Part shown: positions 1 through 9,492 of the stretch, piece after piece
How positions within the stretch are numbered: position 1 is the stretch's first letter
How the letters are laid out: each line of letters opens with the position of its first letter
Origin: Pedobacter riviphilus
GTDB lineage: Bacteria; Bacteroidota; Bacteroidia; Sphingobacteriales; Sphingobacteriaceae
DNA: 64,000 nucleotides
Assembly: GCF_014692875.1 (NCBI RefSeq)
Contig: NZ_CP061171.1
Location: 5,084,001 to 5,148,000 of the forward strand
Reading direction: 5' to 3'
Notes under the pieces: model-generated
The model's database searches: none
Told to the model about the DNA's origin: nothing
What the model saw: only the letters and a program-made list of their open reading frames with translations
Made by a program: the position numbers and the translations under genes

Positions 1-46
1 CATAATAAATCTTTCCTATTTGTTTTTTTTATCAAAAACATTCATC

Positions 47-90
47 ATATTTACTTAACTAACATCAAATATGCGGCAATTTGCGTGTTT
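47..90 (+). promoter_or_regulatory. Conserved upstream module of susC locus 1
   Basis: ATATTTACTTAA (47-58) is followed after 11 nt by the 21-bp block TATGCGGCAATTTGCGTGTTT (70-90), about 55 nt before the susC start. The same two blocks, with nearly the same spacing, occur before the second susC at 5931-5973. Conservation of both sequence and spacing in otherwise unlike leaders suggests a shared promoter or regulator site. The third susC lacks it. Confidence 0.5.
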
Positions 91-145
91 GATAAACCGG
101 AATACAAACAACAACTTCTAATAACCACTTTCTTACTAACAAATT

Positions 146-3100
146 ATGAAGAAAAAACTATTCTTTAGTTTTATCGGTATGATTATGCTGTGTGCGCAAG
201 TTTTCGCGCAACAGGTAACGATTACCGGTAAGGTCAGCTCCGCTGACGGCCCCATTCCCGGCGCTTCTATTCGGGTAAAAGGGAGTACCGTGGTGTCACA
301 ATCCAATGGTAATGGAAATTACTCGATAAAGGCATTAAAAACCGACGTATTAACATTCTCTTATGTTGGATATAAAAGTGTTGAAAGAACTGTAGATGCA
401 AATTCAGTTATTAATGTTTCATTGATTGCAGATGCGAGTAATTTGGAGGAGGTAACCATTACTACTGCTTATGGCGTGGGTAGAAATCCTAAAAGTATTG
501 GGTATTCTTTGTCTCAGGTTCTTGGTGACGAGGTTACTCAAACCGGGAGAGAAAATTTTGTAAACGGGTTAGCGGGCAGGGTTCCAGGCTTAATGGTCAA
601 CCCTACAAGTGGTGATCCTGGAGCTTCATCTCAAATTGTATTGAGAGGTATTGTTTCGATGAGTGGTGATAACCAACCATTAATGGTTTTAGATGGCGTA
701 CCTATTGATAATTCTGTTGTAAACCAAATTAACACCACAATAGCTGGGCAAAATCAAAAACAAGATTATACTAATAGAGCGTCAGATATTAACCCTGCTG
801 ATATAGAAAGTTATGTGATACTGAAAGGCCCTGAGGCCACGGCATTATATGGAAACTTAGGGGCCAATGGTGCAATTTTAATTACAACAAAAAAAGCAAA
901 AGCTGGCAAAGCTACTGTTTCATATAACGGATCGTTAAGGGTTGAAACCGTAAATAATGCACCAGAAATTCAAACTGTATATAGTCAAGGTGCTACAAAC
1001 GGCATTTATGACGGTAATTCTATTTCCTATTTCGGGCCTAAATATCCAGAAGGACTCCCGATTTATAATAACATTGATGCTTTCTTCAAAACAGGTATTG
1101 CCCAAAAAAACAATTTGGTTTTCGAAGGCGGGAAAGAATCATTTACCTATCGGTGGTCAACAGAGTATACGAATAATAAAGGAACAATACCCACCTCTAA
1201 ATACGAAAGATTTGTAACTTCATTGGCGAGTACGGCGTCATTGTCAAATGCTATAAAATTAATTACTCGGTTTAGCTATACAAATGCATACAATAAAAAA
1301 ACGAACAAAGGTATAAATGGTTATTTGATGGGGCTGTTGGGTTATCCATCACGTTACGATGTTACAAACTGGATTGATCCGCTTGGAAATAGGGTACTTA
1401 CCACGGGTTCAATATTTACTGAAAACGACAACCCTTTTTGGGATGTAAACAAAAATTTAGCCGATGATAAAACCAATACTATATATATAAACTCTCAAAT
1501 CGAAATTAAGCCCAACAAATGGTTAACCGTTAGGGGATAGTGGGTGCAAATGTATCGAATACAGATGGCAATTTAGTTTACCATGCGCAGTCGTTTTCTG
1601 GCTCAGGGTCTTCAACAGCTATTAGAGGAGGGGTAATAAATACATATACTGCCTTAAATAAAACCTTTGATGGATCGTTAACCGCAACTGCACGACATAA
1701 CTTTGGGAAGTTTAATAATACTTATGTTATTGGCGCTAATATTTCTGATGTAAATCAGGAAACAAATTCTATGCGCGGTCAAAACATGTTCGATCCAGAT
1801 TTTTATAGCATCAACAATACCTTGCCCTCAACACAATCGGCTAAATTATCAATACTTCGTCGTCGTAATGCAGGTATTTTTGCGCAAGCAATTATGGGAT
1901 TTCAGCAATTAATCTTTTTAACATTATCTGGTAGGGTTGATGCGGCATCACGTATGTTACCAAATAATCCATATTTTGCTTATCCTTCGGCTAGTTTGGC
2001 TTTCAATTTTTCTGAGCTTAATGGAGTAAAAAACTTAAGCTGGTTAAGTAACGGAAAGTTGAGAAGTTCATTCGGTATGACGGGTAAGGAACCGTATAAA
2101 TATTATGCTCTAGCTACTAGATTAAATACTATTAATAGTTCTGGAGGTGGATTTAGTTACGATAATGCAGCGGGAGGAAATCCAAAACTAGTACCTGAGC
2201 GTACGGTAGATTTTGAGATTGGCACAGAGTTGGGCTTTTTAAAAAACAGAATCTCGTTGGATTTTACTTACTACACGAGAGAAAGCCGCAAGCAGATTAT
2301 TAGCCCTCGCATTAGTTACGGAACGGGCTCGGTAGTTAAAATTATGAATGGCGGAGTTATTTCAAATAAAGGAATTGAAATTCAATTAAAAGGATCTCCA
2401 ATCAGGCAACAAGATTTTAATTGGGATGTAACTTTTAACTTTACACGAAATAAAGGCATTGTAAATAGCATTGCTGAAGATTTACCTGAGTTTTATGATT
2501 CTGATACTTGGATTGCTAACGGTGCACGTGGATCGGTAAATCCAGGAACAAGCACACTAGCACTTGCCGGCTGGGTAAATTCTAGAAACGATAGAGGTGA
2601 TTTATTAATTGACCCAAATACAGGCTTGCCAATTTTAAAAAGTTCTACCGAATTTGTTTATATAGGAGATAGGGCGCCAAAATTTAACTTGGGTTATGTG
2701 AATAATTTGCGGTATAAGAATTTCAATCTTTCTTTCTTGTTTGATTTAAGAGTAGGTGGTGATGTATATAACCAAACCGAATATGAACTTTACAGAAGAG
2801 GGCTAAGTGTTAAAACTTTAGATCGTGAACAACCAAGAATTTTAACAGGTGTGTTACGGGATGGATTAGAGAATACAGCCAATCCTACAGTTAATACAAT
2901 TATGATTACACCTTATACCTATACTGCGTATTATAATAATACAACTGGCGGTATTGCTCCCGAGCAGTTTTTGGAAAGAAATATTACAACTTTGAGATTA
3001 AGAGACGTAACGGTTAATTATGATATTCCAGAAAAATTAGCAAAAAGAACAGGTTTCATCTCAGGAGCAGGTTTATATATTACCTTAACTGATGTGTTCT

Positions 3101-3240
3101 TGTTAACGAATTATACAGGTACCGATCCTGATGTAAATGGAAATAATCCAAGTACAGCTGGTGCTGGTGGTTATGGTATTGATTATGGCAGTATGGGCCG
3201 TCCATTGGGAGTAAATGTTGGATTGAGAATTAAACTATAA
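146..3240 (+). CDS. SusC/RagA-family TonB-dependent receptor, frameshifted
   Basis: Outer membrane TonB-dependent transporter that would import glycan fragments together with the SusD-like lipoprotein just downstream. Seen: signal peptide ending AQVFA (about residues 1-21), a carboxypeptidase-regulatory-like domain (about 25-105), a plug with the typical VLKGPEATALYG motif (about 225-240), then beta-barrel. The reading frame stops at 1538-1540 (TAG) and resumes one frame over, continuing the barrel without loss to a normal C-terminus. One extra G in the GGGG run at 1533-1536 would give a single protein of about 1031 residues reading VRGIVGAN across the joint. Either a homopolymer sequencing error or an inactivating mutation. 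It has no STN domain, and no sigma/anti-sigma pair lies beside it. Confidence 0.9.
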
Positions 3241-3256
3241 TTTAAGATTTAAAAAA

Positions 3257-4900
3257 ATGAAATACACAAAAATACTTTTCATCATCACACTGTTATTTAT
3301 AATTAGTGGATGTAAAAAATGGCTCGATGTAAATTCGGATCCGGCAACGCCGCAATCATCTAAGCCAGAATTTTTTCTAGCGCCCATTATTGCAAAAATG
3401 GCTTATAATTCAGCGTTAGATTATAGAGATGTGGAATCAAAACTTACGCAAGCCTGGGCCAATCAAACCAATCTTGATATATGGGAGCGTCATTCATCCG
3501 TTTCATCAGATGCAGGTGGAGCAATGTGGAGGCATGTTTACATCAATGCGGGCTTAAATTTAGAAGATATGATAAATAAGGCCCAAGCAGTTGAAGCCAA
3601 TAATTTAGCCGGCATTGGTTTAGCAATTAAAGCTTGGGGGTTTCAAATTTTGACGGATGTGCATGGCCCAATTATTTTAGATGAAGTTTTTAAAGATCAG
3701 CTCACATTTAAATACCAAGATCAACCAGATGTTTATGCCAAGGTTAGAGAGTGGTGCCAACAAGCTCTTAATCATTTAAATAAACCTGATGCTGGTGATT
3801 ATACAATTACCTTAAAAAACAACGATTTTATGTTTGGCGGAGATAGAAATAAATGGAAAAAGTTTGTGTATGCTATTTTAGCAGTTCAATATAGCCATTT
3901 AATTAATAAGCCAGATTTTCAATCAAAATATGCTGACAGTGTAATTAAATATGTTGATTTATCTTTCGGAGGCAGTTCAGCTCTACCCTCAGCATCAGAG
4001 GATGCAACAATTGGTTTTGTGGGTAACACCGCTTATGTTAATGACAACGCTCCGGGCGATTCAAATCCATTGAGTGCCGCAGCCAACTTAATTGGCGGAG
4101 CAACTTATGGAAGAATTGGCCAGCCTATTGTAAACTATTTAACAGGGGGAGTTAGAGGCACGCCAGTAATAAACCCAACAGCTAGTTCTACTGGTATAGT
4201 AGATCCTAGGCTAACCAGAATGATCAATCCAATGGCTACAGGTGTATACCGAGGGATTGTTGCCACAAAAGGAGATGTACCTACGACAAAAACACTTCCA
4301 CACGTTTTAGGTTCGGTTACCCCTACTACAGCTGCACCATTTCCGGGCAAATATATTTTCGGCCAAGGTTCTGCTGCCGTTGATAAACCTAGGTATCCAA
4401 TTTTTACTTATGCACAACTACAATTTGCAAAAGCCGAAGCGCTATTTATTAAAGGGAATAAAGGTGATGCATATACAGCATACATTAATGGAATTAGAGG
4501 CCATATGGATTTTGTGAATTTATATGGTAGAAACGGAGCAATTGTAGCACCTGTAATTACGGCAGCTGAAATAACTGCTTACTTAGCCTCTTCTGAAGTA
4601 GCTCAAAACCCAGCTGTATTGACAATTGCTGATATCATGGGGCAAAAATACATAGCGCAATGGGGCTGGGCAGGTTTCGAACAGTTTAGTGATATGCGAA
4701 AATATCACTGGGACTCAAATGTATTTAAACAATTTAAGCAATTAGAGTCATCAGAATTTTCGAACCCGGGTAAATACGTTTACCGTTTAAGGCCAAGGTT
4801 AAATTCAGAATATGTTTGGAATAAAGAAGCTTTAAATGAGTGGGGCGGTTTGGATGCTGGTTATCCATATAAAGAAACATGGTCTAACTTACCTAATTAA
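3257..4900 (+). CDS. SusD/RagB-family lipoprotein (SusD-like_2 type)
   Basis: Surface glycan-binding lipoprotein partner of the SusC just upstream (16-nt gap, same operon). Signal peptide with lipobox ISGC gives a lipidated Cys at residue 19, followed by KKWLDVNSDP, the usual SusD start. At 547 residues it is within family length. The N-terminal region (EFFLAPIIAKMAY) and a C-terminal block that names tryptophan/aromatic residues (WGWAGFEQFSDMRKY) match the shorter SusD-like branch. Ligand cannot be told from sequence. It is intact even though the upstream susC is frameshifted, which favours a sequencing error there or very recent damage. Confidence 0.9.
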   Translation: MKYTKILFIITLLFIISGCKKWLDVNSDPATPQSSKPEFFLAPIIAKMAYNSALDYRDVESKLTQAWANQTNLDIWERHSSVSSDAGGAMWRHVYINAGLNLEDMINKAQAVEANNLAGIGLAIKAWGFQILTDVHGPIILDEVFKDQLTFKYQDQPDVYAKVREWCQQALNHLNKPDAGDYTITLKNNDFMFGGDRNKWKKFVYAILAVQYSHLINKPDFQSKYADSVIKYVDLSFGGSSALPSASEDATIGFVGNTAYVNDNAPGDSNPLSAAANLIGGATYGRIGQPIVNYLTGGVRGTPVINPTASSTGIVDPRLTRMINPMATGVYRGIVATKGDVPTTKTLPHVLGSVTPTTAAPFPGKYIFGQGSAAVDKPRYPIFTYAQLQFAKAEALFIKGNKGDAYTAYINGIRGHMDFVNLYGRNGAIVAPVITAAEITAYLASSEVAQNPAVLTIADIMGQKYIAQWGWAGFEQFSDMRKYHWDSNVFKQFKQLESSEFSNPGKYVYRLRPRLNSEYVWNKEALNEWGGLDAGYPYKETWSNLPN

Positions 4901-4905
4901 TTATT

Positions 4906-5700
4906 ATGAGAAATATTAAGATTTTTTCAATTATAGCTTTTGTATCCTTCGCGTTTTTTGGGTGCAATAAAGGCAAGGAAAATATATTTTCTGAGTATAC
5001 CATCGTAGATCCAAGCTTATCCTTTTTTAAAGTAAATTATAATGTAGCCTATTATAATAACCCATTTGTGCAGCTTAAAATTAATGGTGTAAGAGTGAGC
5101 GGAACTAATATTCAAACTCGTTACCCTTTCCCCGGTGGAGGGTTTAATACCTTAGGAGGTTCAACAGGAGATTATTTACCAATACAATCTGGAAATAATG
5201 AAATTTCACTTTCTATACCAAAGAAAGGAACAAGTATAGATTCGGTTGAGGTATTTAAAACGACTATATCTACGGCGGCAGGTAAAAAATATTCTTTACA
5301 TGTGGCAGATACCCTAATTCGTAAAAGTTTAATCGTGGACGAAGAAGTATCCTTACCTGCTGAAGGAATAGTTCGTTATCGTTTTGTTAACTTAATGCCA
5401 AATGTGGCCGCGATAGATTTATATATTGGCTCCATAAAAGTAGTTTCAAATATTCCTTTCATGGGGATTAGCGATCCATTCACTTTGCCAATTACACAAA
5501 CGAATGTATCTACCATCTGGGCTATTCGTGCTGCAGGTACACCAGCAACTTCAACGGCAATTGCAACTTATAATAGTGCAAGTACACTATTAGGCCAAAG
5601 AGTTTATACCGTTTTTGCAACGGGTTATAACGGATATCCTACAACAGGTTCAAATCTTGATCCTCGCAGGCCTTTTGTTTCATTCTATTATGTAAGATAA
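4906..5700 (+). CDS. DUF4397-type surface lipoprotein
   Basis: 264-residue lipoprotein starting 6 nt after the SusD stop, so the third gene of the operon. Signal peptide with lipobox FFGC (Cys at residue 20). The repeated pattern of a short beta-rich unit ending in a statement of the type VRYRFVNLMPNVAAIDLYI is characteristic of DUF4397 proteins, which often follow susC/susD and are thought to be surface glycan-binding proteins in the manner of SusE/SusF. No catalytic motif is visible. Function is inferred from position and lipidation only. A strong terminator follows. Confidence 0.75.
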   Translation: MRNIKIFSIIAFVSFAFFGCNKGKENIFSEYTIVDPSLSFFKVNYNVAYYNNPFVQLKINGVRVSGTNIQTRYPFPGGGFNTLGGSTGDYLPIQSGNNEISLSIPKKGTSIDSVEVFKTTISTAAGKKYSLHVADTLIRKSLIVDEEVSLPAEGIVRYRFVNLMPNVAAIDLYIGSIKVVSNIPFMGISDPFTLPITQTNVSTIWAIRAAGTPATSTAIATYNSASTLLGQRVYTVFATGYNGYPTTGSNLDPRRPFVSFYYVR

Positions 5701-5765
5701 ATTCTATTATTTCTAAAAATTAAGAACTATTTTTCTAACAAGATAATTTTTCTCTCTTTGATTTA

Positions 5766-5797
5766 AGCCGCCACTCGTTTAGTGGTGGCTTTTTTTA
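5766..5797 (+). terminator. Rho-independent terminator of Sus locus 1
   Basis: Stem AGCCGCCAC / GTGGTGGCT with a 7-nt loop and a T7 tail, 65 nt after the DUF4397 gene. It closes the susC-susD-lipoprotein operon. The rest of 5701-6013 holds only the upstream module of the next susC. Confidence 0.9.
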
Positions 5798-5930
5798 TTA
5801 AAAATGCATAGTGTTAAAATGAGATTAGAACCCATTTTAATTGCGCTTTTGTGCGGTTTTTTGCAATAATATCAAACTAATTACAATATATACCCCTTAA
5901 ATATTTGTAAATAAGTGGAAAACAATTATG

Positions 5931-5973
5931 ATATTTACTTAAAATTCAGGAATATGCGGAATTGTGCGTGTTT
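5931..5973 (+). promoter_or_regulatory. Conserved upstream module of susC locus 2
   Basis: ATATTTACTTAA (5931-5942), then 10 nt, then TATGCGGAATTGTGCGTGTTT (5953-5973), 40 nt before the ATG at 6014. It pairs with the copy at 47-90; the 21-bp block matches at about 18 positions. Probably a shared promoter or operator. Confidence 0.5.
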
Positions 5974-6013
5974 ATGAATCTAAACTAACAACAAACATCA
6001 TTAACTCGTGTTT

Positions 6014-9000
6014 ATGAAAAAAAAATTACTATCAATCTTTCTTGGCGTGTTTTTGCTGGTGGCCCATGCCATTGCGCAACAAATCACCATCACAGGTAAG
6101 GTTACATCAGAAGATGGGCCGATACCGGGGGTTTCTGTTAGGGTTAAGGGCAGCAATACTGTTGCGCAAACCAACGCTGACGGAAGTTACTCCATTAGTG
6201 CCGCAAATGGTAGCATACTGGTGTTCTCTTACATTGGTTATGTAACTGCCGAAAAAACAGTTGGTGCTACTAAAACCATCAATGTAAGCCTAAAAACTGA
6301 TGCACAAGGGCTTGATGATGTAGTTGTGGTGGGTTATGGAACCCAACGCAAAGGCAACCTTACAGGCGCTGTTTCTACCATTGATGTGAAAAAGACATTG
6401 GAGGGCAGGCCGATTGCCGATGTAGGCAGGGCACTTCAAGGGGCAGCATCAGGTTTAAGTGTAACCGTTCCAAGTGGCGAAATTGGCTCCGATCCGGTAA
6501 TTAAAATCAGGGGGCAACTAGCATCATTTGCAGGAGGGAGTTCTCCTTTGATTTTATTGGATAATGTAGAGATCCCGAGCATCCAACTGGTTAACCCCAA
6601 CGATATCGCATCAATTACCATTTTAAAAGATGCTGCTGCATCCTCTATCTATGGTGCCAAGGCTGCTTTTGGTGTGGTATTGATAACGACTAAGCAAGGA
6701 TCTGGGTCTGATAAGCCTTCAATTAATTACTCGAATAACTTTTCTTTCCAGAACGTTTGGAAAGACCTAAAAATGGCTGATGTAAACGGTTTGAAATATA
6801 CCGTTGATGCCGCTGAACGGGTAGGAGTAACCACCCCGGTTGGTGCATTTTATTATGTAGATAGGGCAAGTTATGAAAAAGCGGTAGCGTGGAAGGAAAA
6901 GTACGGAAGTACAATCGGGCCAGACGATCCTACTGTGTTTGGGAGAGATTGGTATGTACAGGGAGCCAACCTGAAAATGGGCGTGAGGACTTACGATCCT
7001 TACGAATACATGATCAAAGAATGGGCACCTACCCAACAACACAACCTATCAGTTGGTGGTACAACCGGAAAAACAACTTATAATTTAGGCCTTGCATTGC
7101 TCGATCAGAGCGGAATGTTAAAACCGGCGAAAGAAGATCGCTTTACACGCTACAATGCATCAATCAAGATATCAAGCGAAATCAACAAGTATCTTACCAT
7201 CCGTGGAGGGGCGCTATATTCGAGAAGAAATAAGCAATATGCATATACCACCAATTCTACAACAGCCGATCCGTGGTTATATTTGTATAGATGGAGTTCA
7301 TTGTATCCATTGGGAAAAGATGAAAATGGCGATGCCATCCGCAGTCCCGAAAGTGAGGTTGCTTCGGCAAATACAGCCAACATCTTATTAAATTATGCTA
7401 ATGTAAATTTGGGTTCTACTGTTAACATCCTAAAAAACTGGAAAGTAGATTTTGATTATACTTTTACCAATCAAACTGAAGACTGGAAAAGACCGGGTAC
7501 AAGGTTTACTGCAAGAAATTCATGGGTGGCACCGAAGGCACGTTTAGATGCAAGTGGTGCGCCTGTTTATGTAAATGATCAGGGCCAAGTGGTTTCAAGC
7601 ACCGCGGCTGGTGCAATTGCAGCATACGATTTATCATTGGATATGTACACTGCACCAGGTTCAAGCCCCGATCATTTTGCCAGATCTGCAACAAGTTATT
7701 TTAGTCATACCATTAATGCTTTTACTACTTATAATTTAAATTTAAAGGAGAGCCACAATTTTAAATTTATTTTGGGTTTAAACCGGGTTACTTCTACAGC
7801 AGAATCGCAGTTCGGTCAGATTACCAATTTGGCTGATATCTATAACCCACAGTTTAGGTTTGGTACCGGTATACAAACCGTAATTCCATCCTCGGCAGTA
7901 ATGGGAATTATTCCGGGAGGAATAGACATTGCAGGGTCAGATAAAAAATGGGAATCGCAACTAGGTTATTTTGGCCGTATCAATTATGCCTTTAAAAACA
8001 AATACCTTATCGAAGCTAACTTACGTTACGATGGTTCTTCAAAATTCCCAACCGATCTGCAGTGGAGATGGTTCCCTTCATTTTCTGCGGGTTGGGTAGC
8101 CAGCGAAGAAAATTTTATGGCATGGACCAAACCACTCTTGAATCAGTTAAAATTTAGAGGATCTTGGGGATCAATCGGCGATCAGACTGTGCCGAACAAT
8201 TTGTACATCCCAATTATGCCAAGCGGACAGTCGAGCTGGATTGGTGCAAATGGTGCAAAAGTAAATTTTGTAGGCACGCCAAACGCAATTAAAGAAGCGA
8301 TTCAATGGCAGGATATTGTGACTACCAATTTAGGGCTAGATGCAACCTTGTTAAACAATAAGATAAATGTTTCTTTTGATGTTTTCCAAAGAAACACCGA
8401 TAACATGATTGTGCCTCAAGAGGGTATTCCTTTTACTTTTGGAGCGGGAGCGCCGCAAGGTAACTTTGGTGCATTACAAACCAGGGGCTGGGAATTAACT
8501 TTAGATTTCAACCATAGGTTTAAAAATGGTTTGGGTATTAATTTCAAAGGTAATATTTCTGATGCCAAAACAAGATTAACCGCTTATGGCTCCGGCACAC
8601 AGGTTGTTGGTAACTATAACGGTAAAGATATTGGCGAAATATGGGGCTATCGCACAGATAGATTATATCAAACGAGCGACTTTGAACTGGATGGCTCTGG
8701 CAAACCTATTTTAATCACCTTAACTAATGCCGAGAGTAAGTTAAACGCAGGGAAACAAACTTATAAACTAAAAGCCGGACCAAACGGCGAAAAACCAGTT
8801 TATCAGCCTTTTTTACAAAATGCATCAACTTTCCGTTTTGGTCCTGGCGATGTTAAATTCATCGATGTAAATGGTGATGGGGAAATCAGCAATGGCGATG
8901 GTACTTTGGCTAATCACGGCGATTTAGAGGTAATTGGGAATTCCAATCCAAGTTATGAGTATGGTTTTAGATTAGGAGCCGATTTCAAGGGCATTGATAT

Positions 9001-9481
9001 CAGCGCGTTTTTTCAGGGAGTGGGAAGCCGCAAAATTTGGGGCGCTGGATTTTTAGCCATCCCAGGATTTAACTCAGCCGATGGTGCAATGCCAGAAGCC
9101 ATTGCAGGCAATTATTGGACACCGCAAACGCCTGATGCCTTTTACCCTGCTGCCTATAACAATGCAGCGAGCGGAACCACCAATAACATGCAGGTTCAAG
9201 ATAGGTATTTGTTAAACATGGCTTATTTAAGATTGAAAAATTTAACAGTTGGTTATACTTTTCCGCAAATGCTGACCAAAAAAGTTGGTATCAGTTCGCT
9301 AAGGGTGTATACCGCGCTCGAGAATTTCTTTACTTGGGATCATTTAGGGGATTTGCCGATCGATCCGGAAAGTATTAACGGATATTCTGTATGGGATCAA
9401 TCAAATTACAATAGCGGCCGTACAGGAACCGGAATCCCTGCTTTTAAGAGTATTTCTTTTGGTGTTCAGTTGAATTTTTAA
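6014..9481 (+). CDS. SusC/RagA-family TonB-dependent receptor
   Basis: Full-length outer membrane transporter of about 1155 residues and the only intact SusC in the window. The ATG at 6014 is preferred because it begins the signal peptide MKKKLLSIFLGVF; an in-frame GTG at 6008 adds only two residues. Signal peptide to about residue 22 (AHAIAQQ), carboxypeptidase-regulatory-like domain to about 105, TonB-box-like DDVVVVGYGTQ, plug with ILKDAAASSIYGAKA, then barrel ending in an aromatic C-terminus (SFGVQLNF) as expected for outer membrane insertion. A GDV-KFIDVNGDGEIS segment is a typical external-loop calcium-like motif of the family. Co-transcribed with the SusD at 9493. Confidence 0.97.
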   Translation: MKKKLLSIFLGVFLLVAHAIAQQITITGKVTSEDGPIPGVSVRVKGSNTVAQTNADGSYSISAANGSILVFSYIGYVTAEKTVGATKTINVSLKTDAQGLDDVVVVGYGTQRKGNLTGAVSTIDVKKTLEGRPIADVGRALQGAASGLSVTVPSGEIGSDPVIKIRGQLASFAGGSSPLILLDNVEIPSIQLVNPNDIASITILKDAAASSIYGAKAAFGVVLITTKQGSGSDKPSINYSNNFSFQNVWKDLKMADVNGLKYTVDAAERVGVTTPVGAFYYVDRASYEKAVAWKEKYGSTIGPDDPTVFGRDWYVQGANLKMGVRTYDPYEYMIKEWAPTQQHNLSVGGTTGKTTYNLGLALLDQSGMLKPAKEDRFTRYNASIKISSEINKYLTIRGGALYSRRNKQYAYTTNSTTADPWLYLYRWSSLYPLGKDENGDAIRSPESEVASANTANILLNYANVNLGSTVNILKNWKVDFDYTFTNQTEDWKRPGTRFTARNSWVAPKARLDASGAPVYVNDQGQVVSSTAAGAIAAYDLSLDMYTAPGSSPDHFARSATSYFSHTINAFTTYNLNLKESHNFKFILGLNRVTSTAESQFGQITNLADIYNPQFRFGTGIQTVIPSSAVMGIIPGGIDIAGSDKKWESQLGYFGRINYAFKNKYLIEANLRYDGSSKFPTDLQWRWFPSFSAGWVASEENFMAWTKPLLNQLKFRGSWGSIGDQTVPNNLYIPIMPSGQSSWIGANGAKVNFVGTPNAIKEAIQWQDIVTTNLGLDATLLNNKINVSFDVFQRNTDNMIVPQEGIPFTFGAGAPQGNFGALQTRGWELTLDFNHRFKNGLGINFKGNISDAKTRLTAYGSGTQVVGNYNGKDIGEIWGYRTDRLYQTSDFELDGSGKPILITLTNAESKLNAGKQTYKLKAGPNGEKPVYQPFLQNASTFRFGPGDVKFIDVNGDGEISNGDGTLANHGDLEVIGNSNPSYEYGFRLGADFKGIDISAFFQGVGSRKIWGAGFLAIPGFNSADGAMPEAIAGNYWTPQTPDAFYPAAYNNAASGTTNNMQVQDRYLLNMAYLRLKNLTVGYTFPQMLTKKVGISSLRVYTALENFFTWDHLGDLPIDPESINGYSVWDQSNYNSGRTGTGIPAFKSISFGVQLNF

Positions 9482-9492
9482 AAATTAAGAAG

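Noticed and set aside
1533..1540. Programmed ribosomal frameshifting in susC
   Set aside because: No slippery heptamer or downstream structure, and susC homologues are read in one frame; deletion of a G is simpler.
1540..3240. Separate barrel protein with a GTG start at 1540
   Set aside because: No signal peptide, and it continues the first frame exactly at a G run.
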